A stretch of DNA of 34,041 nt from an uncultured Flammeovirgaceae bacterium (GCA_937884755.1 CAKZYJ010000259.1:1-34041), one strand, 5' to 3'; positions 24,841 through 32,504 are shown, counted from the first letter of the stretch. The notes: generated by a model from the letters alone, not told the origin. Numbers and translations: made by a program.

Positions 24841-26511
24841 ATGAAACCTGTCACCCAATACACAAAAAGTGGTCGTATTAACATTGCTTATCAAGTCTTC
24901 GGTTCTGGTTCCATCGACTTAGTTTACATCCCTGGTTGGGTTTCCAATATCGACTGGATGTGGGCTTGTCCGGAGTTGGTGGATTTTCTACAGGAACTAG
25001 GAAAAATAGCTCGGGTTATCCTATTTGATAAGCGAGGCACCGGACTTTCCGACCGAGTGGTAGAGCTTTCTACGCTAGAAGAACGAATGGATGACATACG
25101 GGCGGTTATGGATGCAGTGGGTTCTGAAAGAGCTGTCTTATTCGGACATTCGGAGGGAGGTTCAGTCTCAGCACTGTTTGCCGCTACCTATCCTAACCGA
25201 ACAATTTCTTTAATTACTTTCGGTGCCTTTGCTAAACGCAAATACTCTCCTGACTATCCTTGGGCACCTACGGATGAAGAGCGGCAGGAAGTTTACGATA
25301 TGATTGAAAATAGTTGGGGAAGTGGAGATATGAACTTAGCTTCTCTGGCTCCTTCTAAAGCCGATGATAAAACATTTATGGATTGGCTGGCTAATTATTT
25401 CCGTTCGGGTGCTAGCCCTAGTGCGGCTATGGTACTTACCACCATGAATACGTATGTTGATATTATTGACATTTTGGATTCTATAAATGTACCAACTTTG
25501 TTGATGCAGCGCACTCATGATATCGACGTAAAAATTGAAGAAGGGAGGTTTATCGCTGAACGCATTAAAGGAGCTAAATTAGTGGAGCTTGAGGGTAACG
25601 ATCATCTGTTTTGGGCAGGTAACACGCAGGAGGTATTGGAGGAGATAAAGGCATTTGTGCTAAATACGCAGTCACAGGTGAGTCATGAAAAACAGCTTTT
25701 TACCATTGTAGCCGCTCGGATTATACCCTTTAAGACCACCCGTACTGACAATAGAGAGTTTATTGAGCAATTTATTGCGAACTACCGGGGGGAGATTGTG
25801 CATGATAACCATCATGCCTTTATTGCGACGTTTGAAGGGCCTAGCAAAGCGGTGCATTGCAGTATAGATTTACTAACCGCCTCACAACAAATAGATGCCC
25901 AGCTTGCTATCGGGATTCATATTAAAGAATGCGTAGTAGATGGCTCGCACCCCATCAGTGGAGACGCTAGGAGTATCATAGAAGAAATAATGAATCAAAC
26001 GAAACCTAACCAAGTCATTGTCACTCAAACGATTAGGCATCTATTATCCGGAGCTGGATTGAATTTTACCCCCTATAAAACAATTTTTGAACCCATATCC
26101 GGTGAGTCGGTCACATTGCTCACGGTAAAAGATCGATTAAGGGCGAATGCCGAGTTAGACAATCCCAATCCTAAGCAACTTCTGAAAAATGGCTCTTTGC
26201 TAGAAGATGTGCTGCAATGCATTGACCACCACCTAAGTAATGAACTCTTTGGCGTGGAAGTGTTGTGCGAGGAAGTCGGCATTAGTGAACGACAACTACA
26301 GCGCAAGCTTAAATCGACTACAAATAAATCGCCTAATCAATTGATTCGCTCTGTACGCTTGCATCGGGCTAAAGAATTGATTATGAGTAATAAAGGCAAT
26401 ATCGTCGAAATTGCTTTTCAAACGGGTTTTTCAGATCCTTCGTACTTTGCTAAATGCTTCAAGAAAGAGTTTGGAGTAACTCCTTCTTCTTTAGTGCCTG
26501 AAAGTGTGTAA
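24841..26511 (+). CDS. Fusion regulator: alpha/beta hydrolase, degenerate class III cyclase domain, AraC-type HTH
   Basis: From the ATG giving MKPVTQYTKSGRINIAYQVF the protein has 556 residues. Residues 1-275 are an alpha/beta hydrolase with nucleophile elbow GHSEGG (S104), acid near D227/D229 and H255 in GNDHLFW. Residues 285-432 align along their length with the class III nucleotidyl cyclase domain (GIHIKECVVDG, IVTQTIRHLLSGAGLNF). Both metal-binding aspartates are missing, though: LFTIV stands for LFTDIV, and HDNHHAF replaces the usual TGDG segment. Residues 455-556 are an AraC HTH (LCEEVGISERQLQRKLK; IVEIAFQTGFSDPSYFAKCF). The first two domains recall M. tuberculosis Rv1900c. It may sense a small molecule or nucleotide and control the adjacent curli locus. 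There is no signal peptide, so it is cytoplasmic. Confidence 0.88.
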   Translation: MKPVTQYTKSGRINIAYQVFGSGSIDLVYIPGWVSNIDWMWACPELVDFLQELGKIARVILFDKRGTGLSDRVVELSTLEERMDDIRAVMDAVGSERAVLFGHSEGGSVSALFAATYPNRTISLITFGAFAKRKYSPDYPWAPTDEERQEVYDMIENSWGSGDMNLASLAPSKADDKTFMDWLANYFRSGASPSAAMVLTTMNTYVDIIDILDSINVPTLLMQRTHDIDVKIEEGRFIAERIKGAKLVELEGNDHLFWAGNTQEVLEEIKAFVLNTQSQVSHEKQLFTIVAARIIPFKTTRTDNREFIEQFIANYRGEIVHDNHHAFIATFEGPSKAVHCSIDLLTASQQIDAQLAIGIHIKECVVDGSHPISGDARSIIEEIMNQTKPNQVIVTQTIRHLLSGAGLNFTPYKTIFEPISGESVTLLTVKDRLRANAELDNPNPKQLLKNGSLLEDVLQCIDHHLSNELFGVEVLCEEVGISERQLQRKLKSTTNKSPNQLIRSVRLHRAKELIMSNKGNIVEIAFQTGFSDPSYFAKCFKKEFGVTPSSLVPESV

Positions 26512-26581
26512 TGTCGGAAATGTCATAGTCTTGTCGGATTTTTCCTGATTTGTTGTCGGAAATATCATACAATTCGCCGGA
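26512..26581 (+). promoter_or_regulatory. Array of four TGTCGGA-like boxes, putative AraC-type operator
   Basis: TGTCGGA occurs at 26512-26518, 26532-26538 and 26554-26560, and the variant CGCCGGA at 26575-26581; start-to-start spacing is 20, 22 and 21 bp. Boxes 1 and 3 continue as AAAT(G/A)TCATA, boxes 2 and 4 as TTTTT. Direct repeats about 21 bp apart are how AraC-family dimers are arranged on DNA (araI1/I2). The array begins directly after the stop of the AraC fusion gene and ends 31 bp before a -7 box, suited to activation. Confidence 0.6.
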
Positions 26582-26612
26582 TTTTTTTCATAAACCAGAC
26601 CACTTCGCTGCT

Positions 26613-26620
26613 TACATTTG
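26613..26620 (+). promoter_or_regulatory. -7 box TACATTTG of the curli operon promoter
   Basis: TACATTTG matches the Bacteroidota TAnnTTTG -7 consensus exactly. A T-rich stretch at about 26582-26588 stands in for the -33 element at a slightly long spacing, which would suit an activator-dependent promoter. Transcription would start near 26627, about 555 bases before csgE. Confidence 0.55.
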
Positions 26621-26671
26621 TATCATATCAGTAAACAACCTTTTAATCAACCACAATTAATACCCCCAGTT

Positions 26672-26848
26672 ATGAACCCAAACTTCTCTAGACCCAATCT
26701 GGCTATTCAATGGACATTAAGCCTATTGAATGCCACCTCTTTTATACACGCTTCATTCCTCGATCTGACAAAAATTCATTCTGATTTTTTCCACTTTTGT
26801 TCTGGAGGATGTCGGGCTATTTACCGACTATTTGTTACTGGTCGGTAA
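26672..26848 (+). CDS. Short reading frame in the curli leader, 58 residues
   Basis: From the ATG at 26672 the frame reads MNPNFSRPNLAIQWTLSLLN and ends CRAIYRLFVTGR. It contains one weakly hydrophobic stretch, no known motif and no strong ribosome binding site. It lies about 45 bases after the predicted transcript start. It may be a small protein, a leader peptide or chance; I favour doubt. Confidence 0.2.
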   Translation: MNPNFSRPNLAIQWTLSLLNATSFIHASFLDLTKIHSDFFHFCSGGCRAIYRLFVTGR

Positions 26849-27009
26849 AACCAGCCTATACTTTCTACCTACCTCATTTATTGGCGCTGCGAAATAATGT
26901 TCTTTCCTCGCAGATAAACTTAATCTAAAGACCCAAAAGTCAAGAGCTATTGGGTTAATAGAAGACGTCTGGCCTATGTCTAACCAATAATGAAGTAAAC
27001 CAGAAACTC

Positions 27010-27174
27010 ATGAAAAATCAAGAAGCATCTTTGTCTTTAGTATGGTCTCAACCTACTTTTTTAAAAAGCCAGTACCAGGCGGTTACTCATTGGCAATTTA
27101 ATTACTCCCTGAAACAACCAGTAGCAGGACTCTTTCTATCAGGTCGCTATTTCTGGGTTTCAAACCCAATATAA
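27010..27174 (+). CDS. Short reading frame immediately before csgE, 54 residues
   Basis: The frame reads MKNQEASLSLVWSQPTFLKS, continues QYQAVTHWQFNYSLKQPV and ends FLSGRYFWVSNPI. It is rich in aromatic residues, Gln and Asn, and has no signal peptide. The stop lies only 8 bp before the csgE ATG, the spacing expected for translational coupling, and the ATG is the first in its region. Family unknown. It could be a small curli-associated protein or a leader. Confidence 0.35.
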   Translation: MKNQEASLSLVWSQPTFLKSQYQAVTHWQFNYSLKQPVAGLFLSGRYFWVSNPI

Positions 27175-27182
27175 ATCAAAGC

Positions 27183-27725
27183 ATGAAAGCAAAATTCATT
27201 ATGCGTACAAAGGTAGTCATATTAGTCATAGGGCTTATTCTCTTCTTGCTAGCGCTTACCGGATGTTTTGTTGTAACGCTCAGCCAATCACTACCGTCAG
27301 CGGCCGATTCACTAACCAAGCAGAATGACTTACTACAACGAGCGGTCAAGGCTATGAAAGAACAGGCTGAGACTGACCAATCACGAGATCCAGAAATGGA
27401 GATCGATGGACTGATCATTAGCGAGACATTAACCAAGATCGGGGTAGACTTCTACGATTTATTCTACCAACGCTGGGTTCCACCCCCAACTGCCAGTGGC
27501 TACGAAGTGCGAATCGAAGAACTACCCGCTCCCGGCTTCGGGACACTCATCGTCGTGAACGTGAATGAAACCACCGTCTTTCAACGGGTACTTCAACCGC
27601 GTTACGATCAATTAGAAGCTAGTGCTGAACTAGCTGTCTCACTGACCCAACGACACGTCAACGATCAACAACGACTTATCCAACAACTCTACGAAGAAGA
27701 CCAACAAGGTACCGGTATTTATTAA
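27183..27725 (+). CDS. csgE: Curli assembly factor CsgE with membrane anchor
   Basis: CsgE caps the periplasmic side of the CsgG secretion pore and directs curlin subunits to it. The 180-residue product has the CsgE domain at about 72-165: EIDGLIISETLTKIGVDFYD, FYQRWVPPP, GFGTLIVVNVNETTVFQRVL, SAELAVSLTQRH. It differs from E. coli CsgE (about 129 residues) in having a long hydrophobic N-terminus ending ALTGC (C28), which fits a lipobox or an uncleaved anchor, and a helical linker at 40-70. A second ATG at 27201 is equally possible. It is the first recognised gene of the csgE-csgF-csgG-curlin operon. Confidence 0.92.
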   Translation: MKAKFIMRTKVVILVIGLILFLLALTGCFVVTLSQSLPSAADSLTKQNDLLQRAVKAMKEQAETDQSRDPEMEIDGLIISETLTKIGVDFYDLFYQRWVPPPTASGYEVRIEELPAPGFGTLIVVNVNETTVFQRVLQPRYDQLEASAELAVSLTQRHVNDQQRLIQQLYEEDQQGTGIY

Positions 27726-27763
27726 CCCTTTTACTCATTATTCACTTTCTAATTCCCCCAACG

Positions 27764-28177
27764 ATGAAACGATTACTCTTCACCCTGGCTTGCTTGATCC
27801 TGTTTGCAGCAGGAAGTCAAGCCCAAGATTTTGTCTATCGTCCTACCAACCCAGCTTTCGGTGGTGATACCTTTAATTATCAGTGGCTATTGAACTCAGC
27901 AACCGCCCAGAATAATCTGGAAGACCCCGATGCCGAATTAGGCCGGTCGGAACGAGATCCGCTCACTGATTTTCAGCAAGACCTTAATCGTCGTATTCTG
28001 AGCGATCTGTCCCGCTCCTTAGTAAGTAGTCAGTTCGGCGAAGAAGGCTTAGAGGAAGGCGTCTTCGAAGTAGGCCTCTTCCAGATTGAAGTCTTTCAAG
28101 GGGCCGATGGGGTCAGTATCACCATCCTGGATACCTCTACCGGAGACCAGACCACCGTCACCGTCCCTGAATTTTAG
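27764..28177 (+). CDS. csgF: Curli assembly factor CsgF
   Basis: The product (137 residues, the same size as E. coli CsgF) has a cleavable signal peptide ending SQAQ. The conserved CsgF N-terminus follows directly (DFVYRPTNPAFGGDTFNYQW, then LLNSATAQN); this segment inserts into the CsgG pore and forms its outer constriction. The remainder is acidic with helix and C-terminal strands (IEVFQGADGVSITILDTSTG). CsgF is secreted to the cell surface, where it couples curlin export to nucleation. It lies 38 bp after csgE and 45 bp before csgG. Confidence 0.94.
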   Translation: MKRLLFTLACLILFAAGSQAQDFVYRPTNPAFGGDTFNYQWLLNSATAQNNLEDPDAELGRSERDPLTDFQQDLNRRILSDLSRSLVSSQFGEEGLEEGVFEVGLFQIEVFQGADGVSITILDTSTGDQTTVTVPEF

Positions 28178-28222
28178 ATTAGTTACCTCTGATTGATTAC
28201 CCACCCCCAACTAAGTCAACCC

Positions 28223-29599
28223 ATGCAACCGCTGAAAATTTATAAGTTATTCCTAGCCATTGGGCTGTTCACCACCGCCTGCGCCCCCTACTTTCGCCAA
28301 CCTTTGTCTACGGCACCGGCTCGGCTGGGAGCGGAGACCCCCCAGTACCAGCCTCTGACTAGCATACCGGCTCCTCAGCCGCCCGATACCGCGGCCGTAT
28401 TCAAGTTTCGTGACCAGACCGGGCAATACAAAGATGCTAATAATGGGATTAGCTACTCCACGGCTATTACCCAGGGGACAACCTCTATCTTGCTGCGAGC
28501 TTTAGAAGAATCAGGTTGGTTTGTGCCTATTGAGCGAGAAGGCTTGTCCAATTTGCTCAACGAACGCAAGATTATCCGCTCCAGTCGGGATAACTTCTCC
28601 CAAAAGAATGGCAACCCGGAACCGGATTTGCCCCCGCTGCTGTTTGCGGGCATCTTACTGGAAGGGGGCATTGTTTCTTACGATGCCAATGTGCTTACGG
28701 GAGGGGCCGGACTACGCTACTTTGGGGCTGGGGCTTCCGGACAGTACCGCCAAGACCGGGTGACGGTCTACCTGCGGGCAACTTCTACCCAAACCGGACG
28801 GATTTTAAAAACAGTGTACACCTCCAAAACGGTACTCTCCCAGAAAGTAGATGTGGGCTTATTTCGTTTTGTGAGCTTTCAGCGCTTACTGGAGACCGAA
28901 ACAGGCTTTACCTATAATGAGCCAGGCGAACTAGCCGTGCGAGAAGCTGTTGAAAAGGCCGTAGAAAGCCTGATTATTGAAGGCGTACTGGATGGGCTTT
29001 GGGATTTACAGCACGAAGAAGAGCGTAATCACCCCGCCATCCAGCGCTACCTGGCGGAGAAAGAGGAAAATCAATCGGTAGATGCCTTGGGCGGACAGCA
29101 GCGGGAGCGGCGTGGGGCGATCAGTCTGGGCTTAGGCGGTGGGGTGCTACGTTACGGGGGCGACTTCCGGCGACCGATCATCAAACCCGCGGTAGAAGGC
29201 AGTATTCAGTGGCAAGCTGGGCCTTCGTTCGCGTTGAACGTAACGGGTGGGAGGGGCACCCTAGCCACCGAAGAAGTGTATCAATCGGATTTCTACTACG
29301 GTGAGATCAGCACCCAGTTTTGGATACTGCCCCGCTACCGTTACTCGCCGTTCTTACGACTGGGGTTGGGCTTGACCAGTGAAGATACGGGTAACTTCTC
29401 AGATGTCGTGGATAACTATCTTCCCCATGCCGTCTACGAGCTAGGCTTTGAGTACCTGCTCAGCGACCGAGTAGGAATTCAAGTAGCGCTGAACCACCGC
29501 TACCTCTTCAGCGATGAGTTAGACCAGGTGGTGCAAGGCCGACGTAATGATTTTTACTGGGGGGCTAACCTCGGGCTACAACTCTATCTGGGACGCTAA
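28223..29599 (+). CDS. csgG: Curli secretion channel CsgG with C-terminal beta-barrel-like extension
   Basis: I use the ATG giving MQPLKIYKLFLAIGLFTTAC; the cysteine at 20 is the lipidation site. The TTG upstream (28193) is less likely. Residues 20-275 are the CsgG lipoprotein: VFKFRDQTGQYKD, TSILLRALEESGWFVPIERE, GLSNLLNERKIIRSSR, the pore-forming strand region (ILLEGGIVSYDANVLTGGAG, GRILKTVYTSKTVLSQKVDV) and EAVEKAVESLIIEG. E. coli CsgG ends about here (277 residues). This protein continues another 180 residues through a charged linker into alternating strands (ISLGLGGGVLRYGGDF ... FYWGANLGLQLYLGR), like an eight-stranded OmpA-type barrel. It forms the outer-membrane channel for the curlins encoded downstream. 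Confidence 0.93.
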   Translation: MQPLKIYKLFLAIGLFTTACAPYFRQPLSTAPARLGAETPQYQPLTSIPAPQPPDTAAVFKFRDQTGQYKDANNGISYSTAITQGTTSILLRALEESGWFVPIEREGLSNLLNERKIIRSSRDNFSQKNGNPEPDLPPLLFAGILLEGGIVSYDANVLTGGAGLRYFGAGASGQYRQDRVTVYLRATSTQTGRILKTVYTSKTVLSQKVDVGLFRFVSFQRLLETETGFTYNEPGELAVREAVEKAVESLIIEGVLDGLWDLQHEEERNHPAIQRYLAEKEENQSVDALGGQQRERRGAISLGLGGGVLRYGGDFRRPIIKPAVEGSIQWQAGPSFALNVTGGRGTLATEEVYQSDFYYGEISTQFWILPRYRYSPFLRLGLGLTSEDTGNFSDVVDNYLPHAVYELGFEYLLSDRVGIQVALNHRYLFSDELDQVVQGRRNDFYWGANLGLQLYLGR

Positions 29600-29660
29600 C
29601 CCCCCACTTTACGATGTTTTCATTCAACCATTTTATAACCAATTAATTTCTTAAACAATC

Positions 29661-32441
29661 ATGAAAAAGTTAATCGCAAGTTTAATGATGGGTGGGCTGG
29701 CCACCGGAGTCAGCTTGGCTCAAGACAACCAGAGCGACGTCCAACAGAAGGGCGAAGAAAACTCCGGGATCGTCGTCCAGGAGGGTACAATCAACACGGC
29801 TAACATTCTTCAGGGAATTGGCGGAACGGCTGATTTTAACGAGGCGGTTCAAACGCAAATCGGAGACAAGAACGAAGCTTTTATTGATCAGGGTACAGAA
29901 GGTGGTGAGGCCTACTACAATGTGGCTACTCAGACTCAGAAGGGTGACGAAAACTCCGCTGATATTGATCAAGGGACTAGAGATGGATACGCCGAAGGCA
30001 ACACCGCCACCCAGACCCAGGAAACTGATTACAATACTGCGGTTATCGACCAGGGAGATGATGACGGCGAGGCCTACGACAACGTAGCTACCCAGACCCA
30101 AACCGGGGAGGAAAACTTCGCAGATATTGAGCAGGGCGATGAAGGTGGATACGCTGAGGAAAACGAAGCTACCCAAACCCAAGAAGGTGATTACAATACT
30201 GCGATTATCGACCAGGGAGATGATGACGGTGAGGCCTATGATAATGTAGCCACTCAATATCAAGGAGGCGACTATAACGAGGCGTTTATTGATCAAGGAG
30301 AAGACGATGGATATGGCGAAGGCAACGAAGCTACCCAAACCCAGGAGGGCGACTACAATGAAGCTTTTATTGATCAAGGCGTTGATGGTGGTGAAGCTTA
30401 CGATAATGTAGCTACCCAAACTCAACCCGGAGATGAAAACTATGCTGAAATTAACCAAGGTGACGAAGGTGGTTACGCCGAAGGCAATGAAGCTACTCAG
30501 TACCAAGAAGGTGACTTCAACGAGGCACTTATTGATCAGGGTAGTTTTGACGGTGAGGCTTACGACAACGTAGCCACCCAGGAGCAATACGGTGATGAAA
30601 ACTATGCTCAAATTGATCAGGGCAACGGCGGAGACCGGGCCGAAGATAACGTAGCAACTCAAGAGCAATACGGTGACAATAACAACGCCCTCATTGTTCA
30701 AGGAGATGAAGGCGGTTACGCTGAAGGCAACGAAGCTACCCAAATCCAAGAGGGAAATGAAAATGAAGCTACCGTAAACCAGGGAGTGCTTGATGGTGAA
30801 GCCTACGATAATGTGGCCACCCAGAGCCAACCTGGAGATGAGAATGAAGCCATTATTGATCAGGGAATTGAAGGTGGGTATGCTGAAGGTAACGAGGCTA
30901 CTCAAACTCAAGAAGGTGATAACAATAGCGCTTTCATCGAGCAAGGAACCTACGATGCTGAGTCTTACGATAATGTAGCTACTCAATATCAGGAAGGTGA
31001 CTTTAACCAAGCGACTATTGAGCAAGGCGATAATGCAGGTGGAGAAGCCTACGACAATATTGCTACGCAAGAGCAGTACGGTGACGAAAACGAAGCTGAT
31101 ATTGAGCAGGGTGATGAAGGGGGTATAGCTAGAGACAATGAGGCTACTCAGCTACAGTACGGCGACAATAACGAAGCCCGCGTAGAGCAAGGTGATGACG
31201 ATGGTGAAGCTTATGATAACGTTGCCTACCAAGAGCAATACGGCGAAGACAACTACGCCCAAGTTGACCAAGGTGACCAAGATGGTTTCGGAGACGGAAA
31301 CGATGCCACCCAATATCAGGATGGTAAAAACAACGACGCTCGTATTTTCCAAGGTGATGAAGGTGGAGAAGCTTACGATAACGTAGCCGATCAGTACCAA
31401 GAAGGGGACGGAAATGACGCGGACATTGAGCAAGGTGTTGAAGACGGCGAAGCTTACGATAATATCGCCGAGCAAGAGCAGTACGGCGATAACAATGTTG
31501 CCTACATTCAGCAAGGAGTAAACGGTAGCTCTTCGGAAGATAGTGAAGCTATTCAGTATCAAGAAGGGGACGAAAATGACGCTTTTATCTTCCAGGCGGG
31601 TGAAGGAAACCTAGCCGACCAGTACCAAGAAGGTGATTACAACGTGGCCGATGCCCGACAGTACGGTGACGATAACATAGCTGATCAAGAGCAGTACGGT
31701 GACTACAACGAAGCCACCATCAACCAAGGTAGTGCTACCAACTTTGTAGATGGTAACCTGGCCGAGCAATACCAGGAAGGTGATGAGAACTTCGCACTTA
31801 CCCAACAAGCGGGTGATTTCAATACGGCCTATGTGAGCCAAACTGGTGACGAAAACAGTGCTGTGCAGCAGCAAATCGCTAACAACTCCGAAGTATACAT
31901 TGAGCAGATTGGTGACCGAAACAGTGCTGTTCAGCAGCAAGTAGGCGAACTTTCAGTGGAACAGATTGCTGACTTGGAGAACTTAGATCCTTTCTCATTA
32001 TCCCGCGGTGATAACCAGAAAGCCGAAGCCTACCAAACTGGCGAAGATAACGTGAGCTTGCAGCAGCAGGGTGGCGAAGATAACGTGGCTTACGCCGAGC
32101 AGATTGGTGAGCGCAACATTGTTGTTCAAGCCCAAAGCGGCGAAGGAAACGATGCCTACGCTAAACAAGATGGCTACGACAATAGCATTGAGCAATTTCA
32201 ACTCGGTGATTACAACGAAGCCGACGCCCTCCAGATTGGCTACGATAACATTTCGTTCCAAAGCCAGATTGGTGAGTACAATGTATCTGATGTAGTACAA
32301 GACGGTTTTGAGTTAACCTCTATTACTACTCAGGAAGGTGACTACAACGAGGCTTACGTAGATCAGAGTGGCAACGGTCATATCAGTACCATCAATCAGA
32401 TCGGTACTGGTAATGTCGCTGACGTTACTCAAGGTAATTAA
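29661..32441 (+). CDS. Giant acidic curlin-repeat protein (presumed major amyloid subunit)
   Basis: This 926-residue exported protein has a signal peptide ending SLAQ. Its body is almost entirely curlin-type repeats with the core QxGDxNxAxIxQG. Residues 63-630 are 21 units of 27 residues (one of 28): an 11-residue canonical half-repeat, then a half-repeat with a turn enlarged by about five residues (for example DDDGEAYDNVATQ). Units of GEAYDNVA type alternate with GYAEGNEA type. After residue 631 the period falls to the canonical 22, with an insertion around 765-780 (ADLENLDPFSLSRGD). The composition is strongly acidic. CsgA has five repeats, so a many-rung amyloid beta-solenoid is expected. 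It follows csgG by 61 bp and is presumably exported through CsgG. Confidence 0.88.
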   Translation: MKKLIASLMMGGLATGVSLAQDNQSDVQQKGEENSGIVVQEGTINTANILQGIGGTADFNEAVQTQIGDKNEAFIDQGTEGGEAYYNVATQTQKGDENSADIDQGTRDGYAEGNTATQTQETDYNTAVIDQGDDDGEAYDNVATQTQTGEENFADIEQGDEGGYAEENEATQTQEGDYNTAIIDQGDDDGEAYDNVATQYQGGDYNEAFIDQGEDDGYGEGNEATQTQEGDYNEAFIDQGVDGGEAYDNVATQTQPGDENYAEINQGDEGGYAEGNEATQYQEGDFNEALIDQGSFDGEAYDNVATQEQYGDENYAQIDQGNGGDRAEDNVATQEQYGDNNNALIVQGDEGGYAEGNEATQIQEGNENEATVNQGVLDGEAYDNVATQSQPGDENEAIIDQGIEGGYAEGNEATQTQEGDNNSAFIEQGTYDAESYDNVATQYQEGDFNQATIEQGDNAGGEAYDNIATQEQYGDENEADIEQGDEGGIARDNEATQLQYGDNNEARVEQGDDDGEAYDNVAYQEQYGEDNYAQVDQGDQDGFGDGNDATQYQDGKNNDARIFQGDEGGEAYDNVADQYQEGDGNDADIEQGVEDGEAYDNIAEQEQYGDNNVAYIQQGVNGSSSEDSEAIQYQEGDENDAFIFQAGEGNLADQYQEGDYNVADARQYGDDNIADQEQYGDYNEATINQGSATNFVDGNLAEQYQEGDENFALTQQAGDFNTAYVSQTGDENSAVQQQIANNSEVYIEQIGDRNSAVQQQVGELSVEQIADLENLDPFSLSRGDNQKAEAYQTGEDNVSLQQQGGEDNVAYAEQIGERNIVVQAQSGEGNDAYAKQDGYDNSIEQFQLGDYNEADALQIGYDNISFQSQIGEYNVSDVVQDGFELTSITTQEGDYNEAYVDQSGNGHISTINQIGTGNVADVTQGN
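29847..31550 (+). repeat. 21 tandem 81-bp units in the giant curlin gene
   Basis: Each unit encodes 27 residues; unit 15 has one extra codon. Neighbouring units form pairs, giving a 162-bp higher-order period: the second half alternates between GEAYDNVA and GYAEGNEA types most clearly in units 1-9 and 11-13. Synonymous differences between units show the array is not the product of very recent expansion. Confidence 0.9.
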
Positions 32442-32456
32442 TCCCTCATGAAATAA

Positions 32457-32504
32457 GCCGGGGACGGGGGGAAGTGCCTTTGGGTACCCGCCCCCACCTC
32501 GGCC
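32457..32504 (+). terminator. GC-rich imperfect hairpin between the two curlin genes
   Basis: GCCGGGGACGGGGGG (32457-32471) can pair, with mismatches, with the stretch at 32487-32504 (CCCGCCCCCACC then TCGGCC). It is followed by CTATTTATT, a weak T-rich tail. Its place between giant and small curlin genes suggests partial termination or mRNA processing that would lower expression of the second gene. Confidence 0.4.

Larger units (their letters stand above)
26512..27182. other. 671-bp gap between the AraC fusion gene and csgE
   Basis: It contains, in order, the TGTCGGA box array, a TACATTTG -7 element, and two short plus-strand reading frames (26672-26848 and 27010-27174) within what would be a long 5' leader of the curli transcript. 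No other gene was recognised. Confidence 0.6.

Noticed and set aside
29682-31070. A 462-codon reading frame on the minus strand under the giant curlin gene
   Set aside because: It is the antisense shadow of the repeat array: its sequence is itself periodic and hydrophobic because it is the complement of acidic curlin codons, and there is no family resemblance.
29847-31550. CRISPR-like or RTX-type repeat array
   Set aside because: The repeats are in frame with period 81 bp and no unique spacers, and they encode QxGDxNxAxIxQ curlin units rather than GGxGxDxUx nonapeptides.
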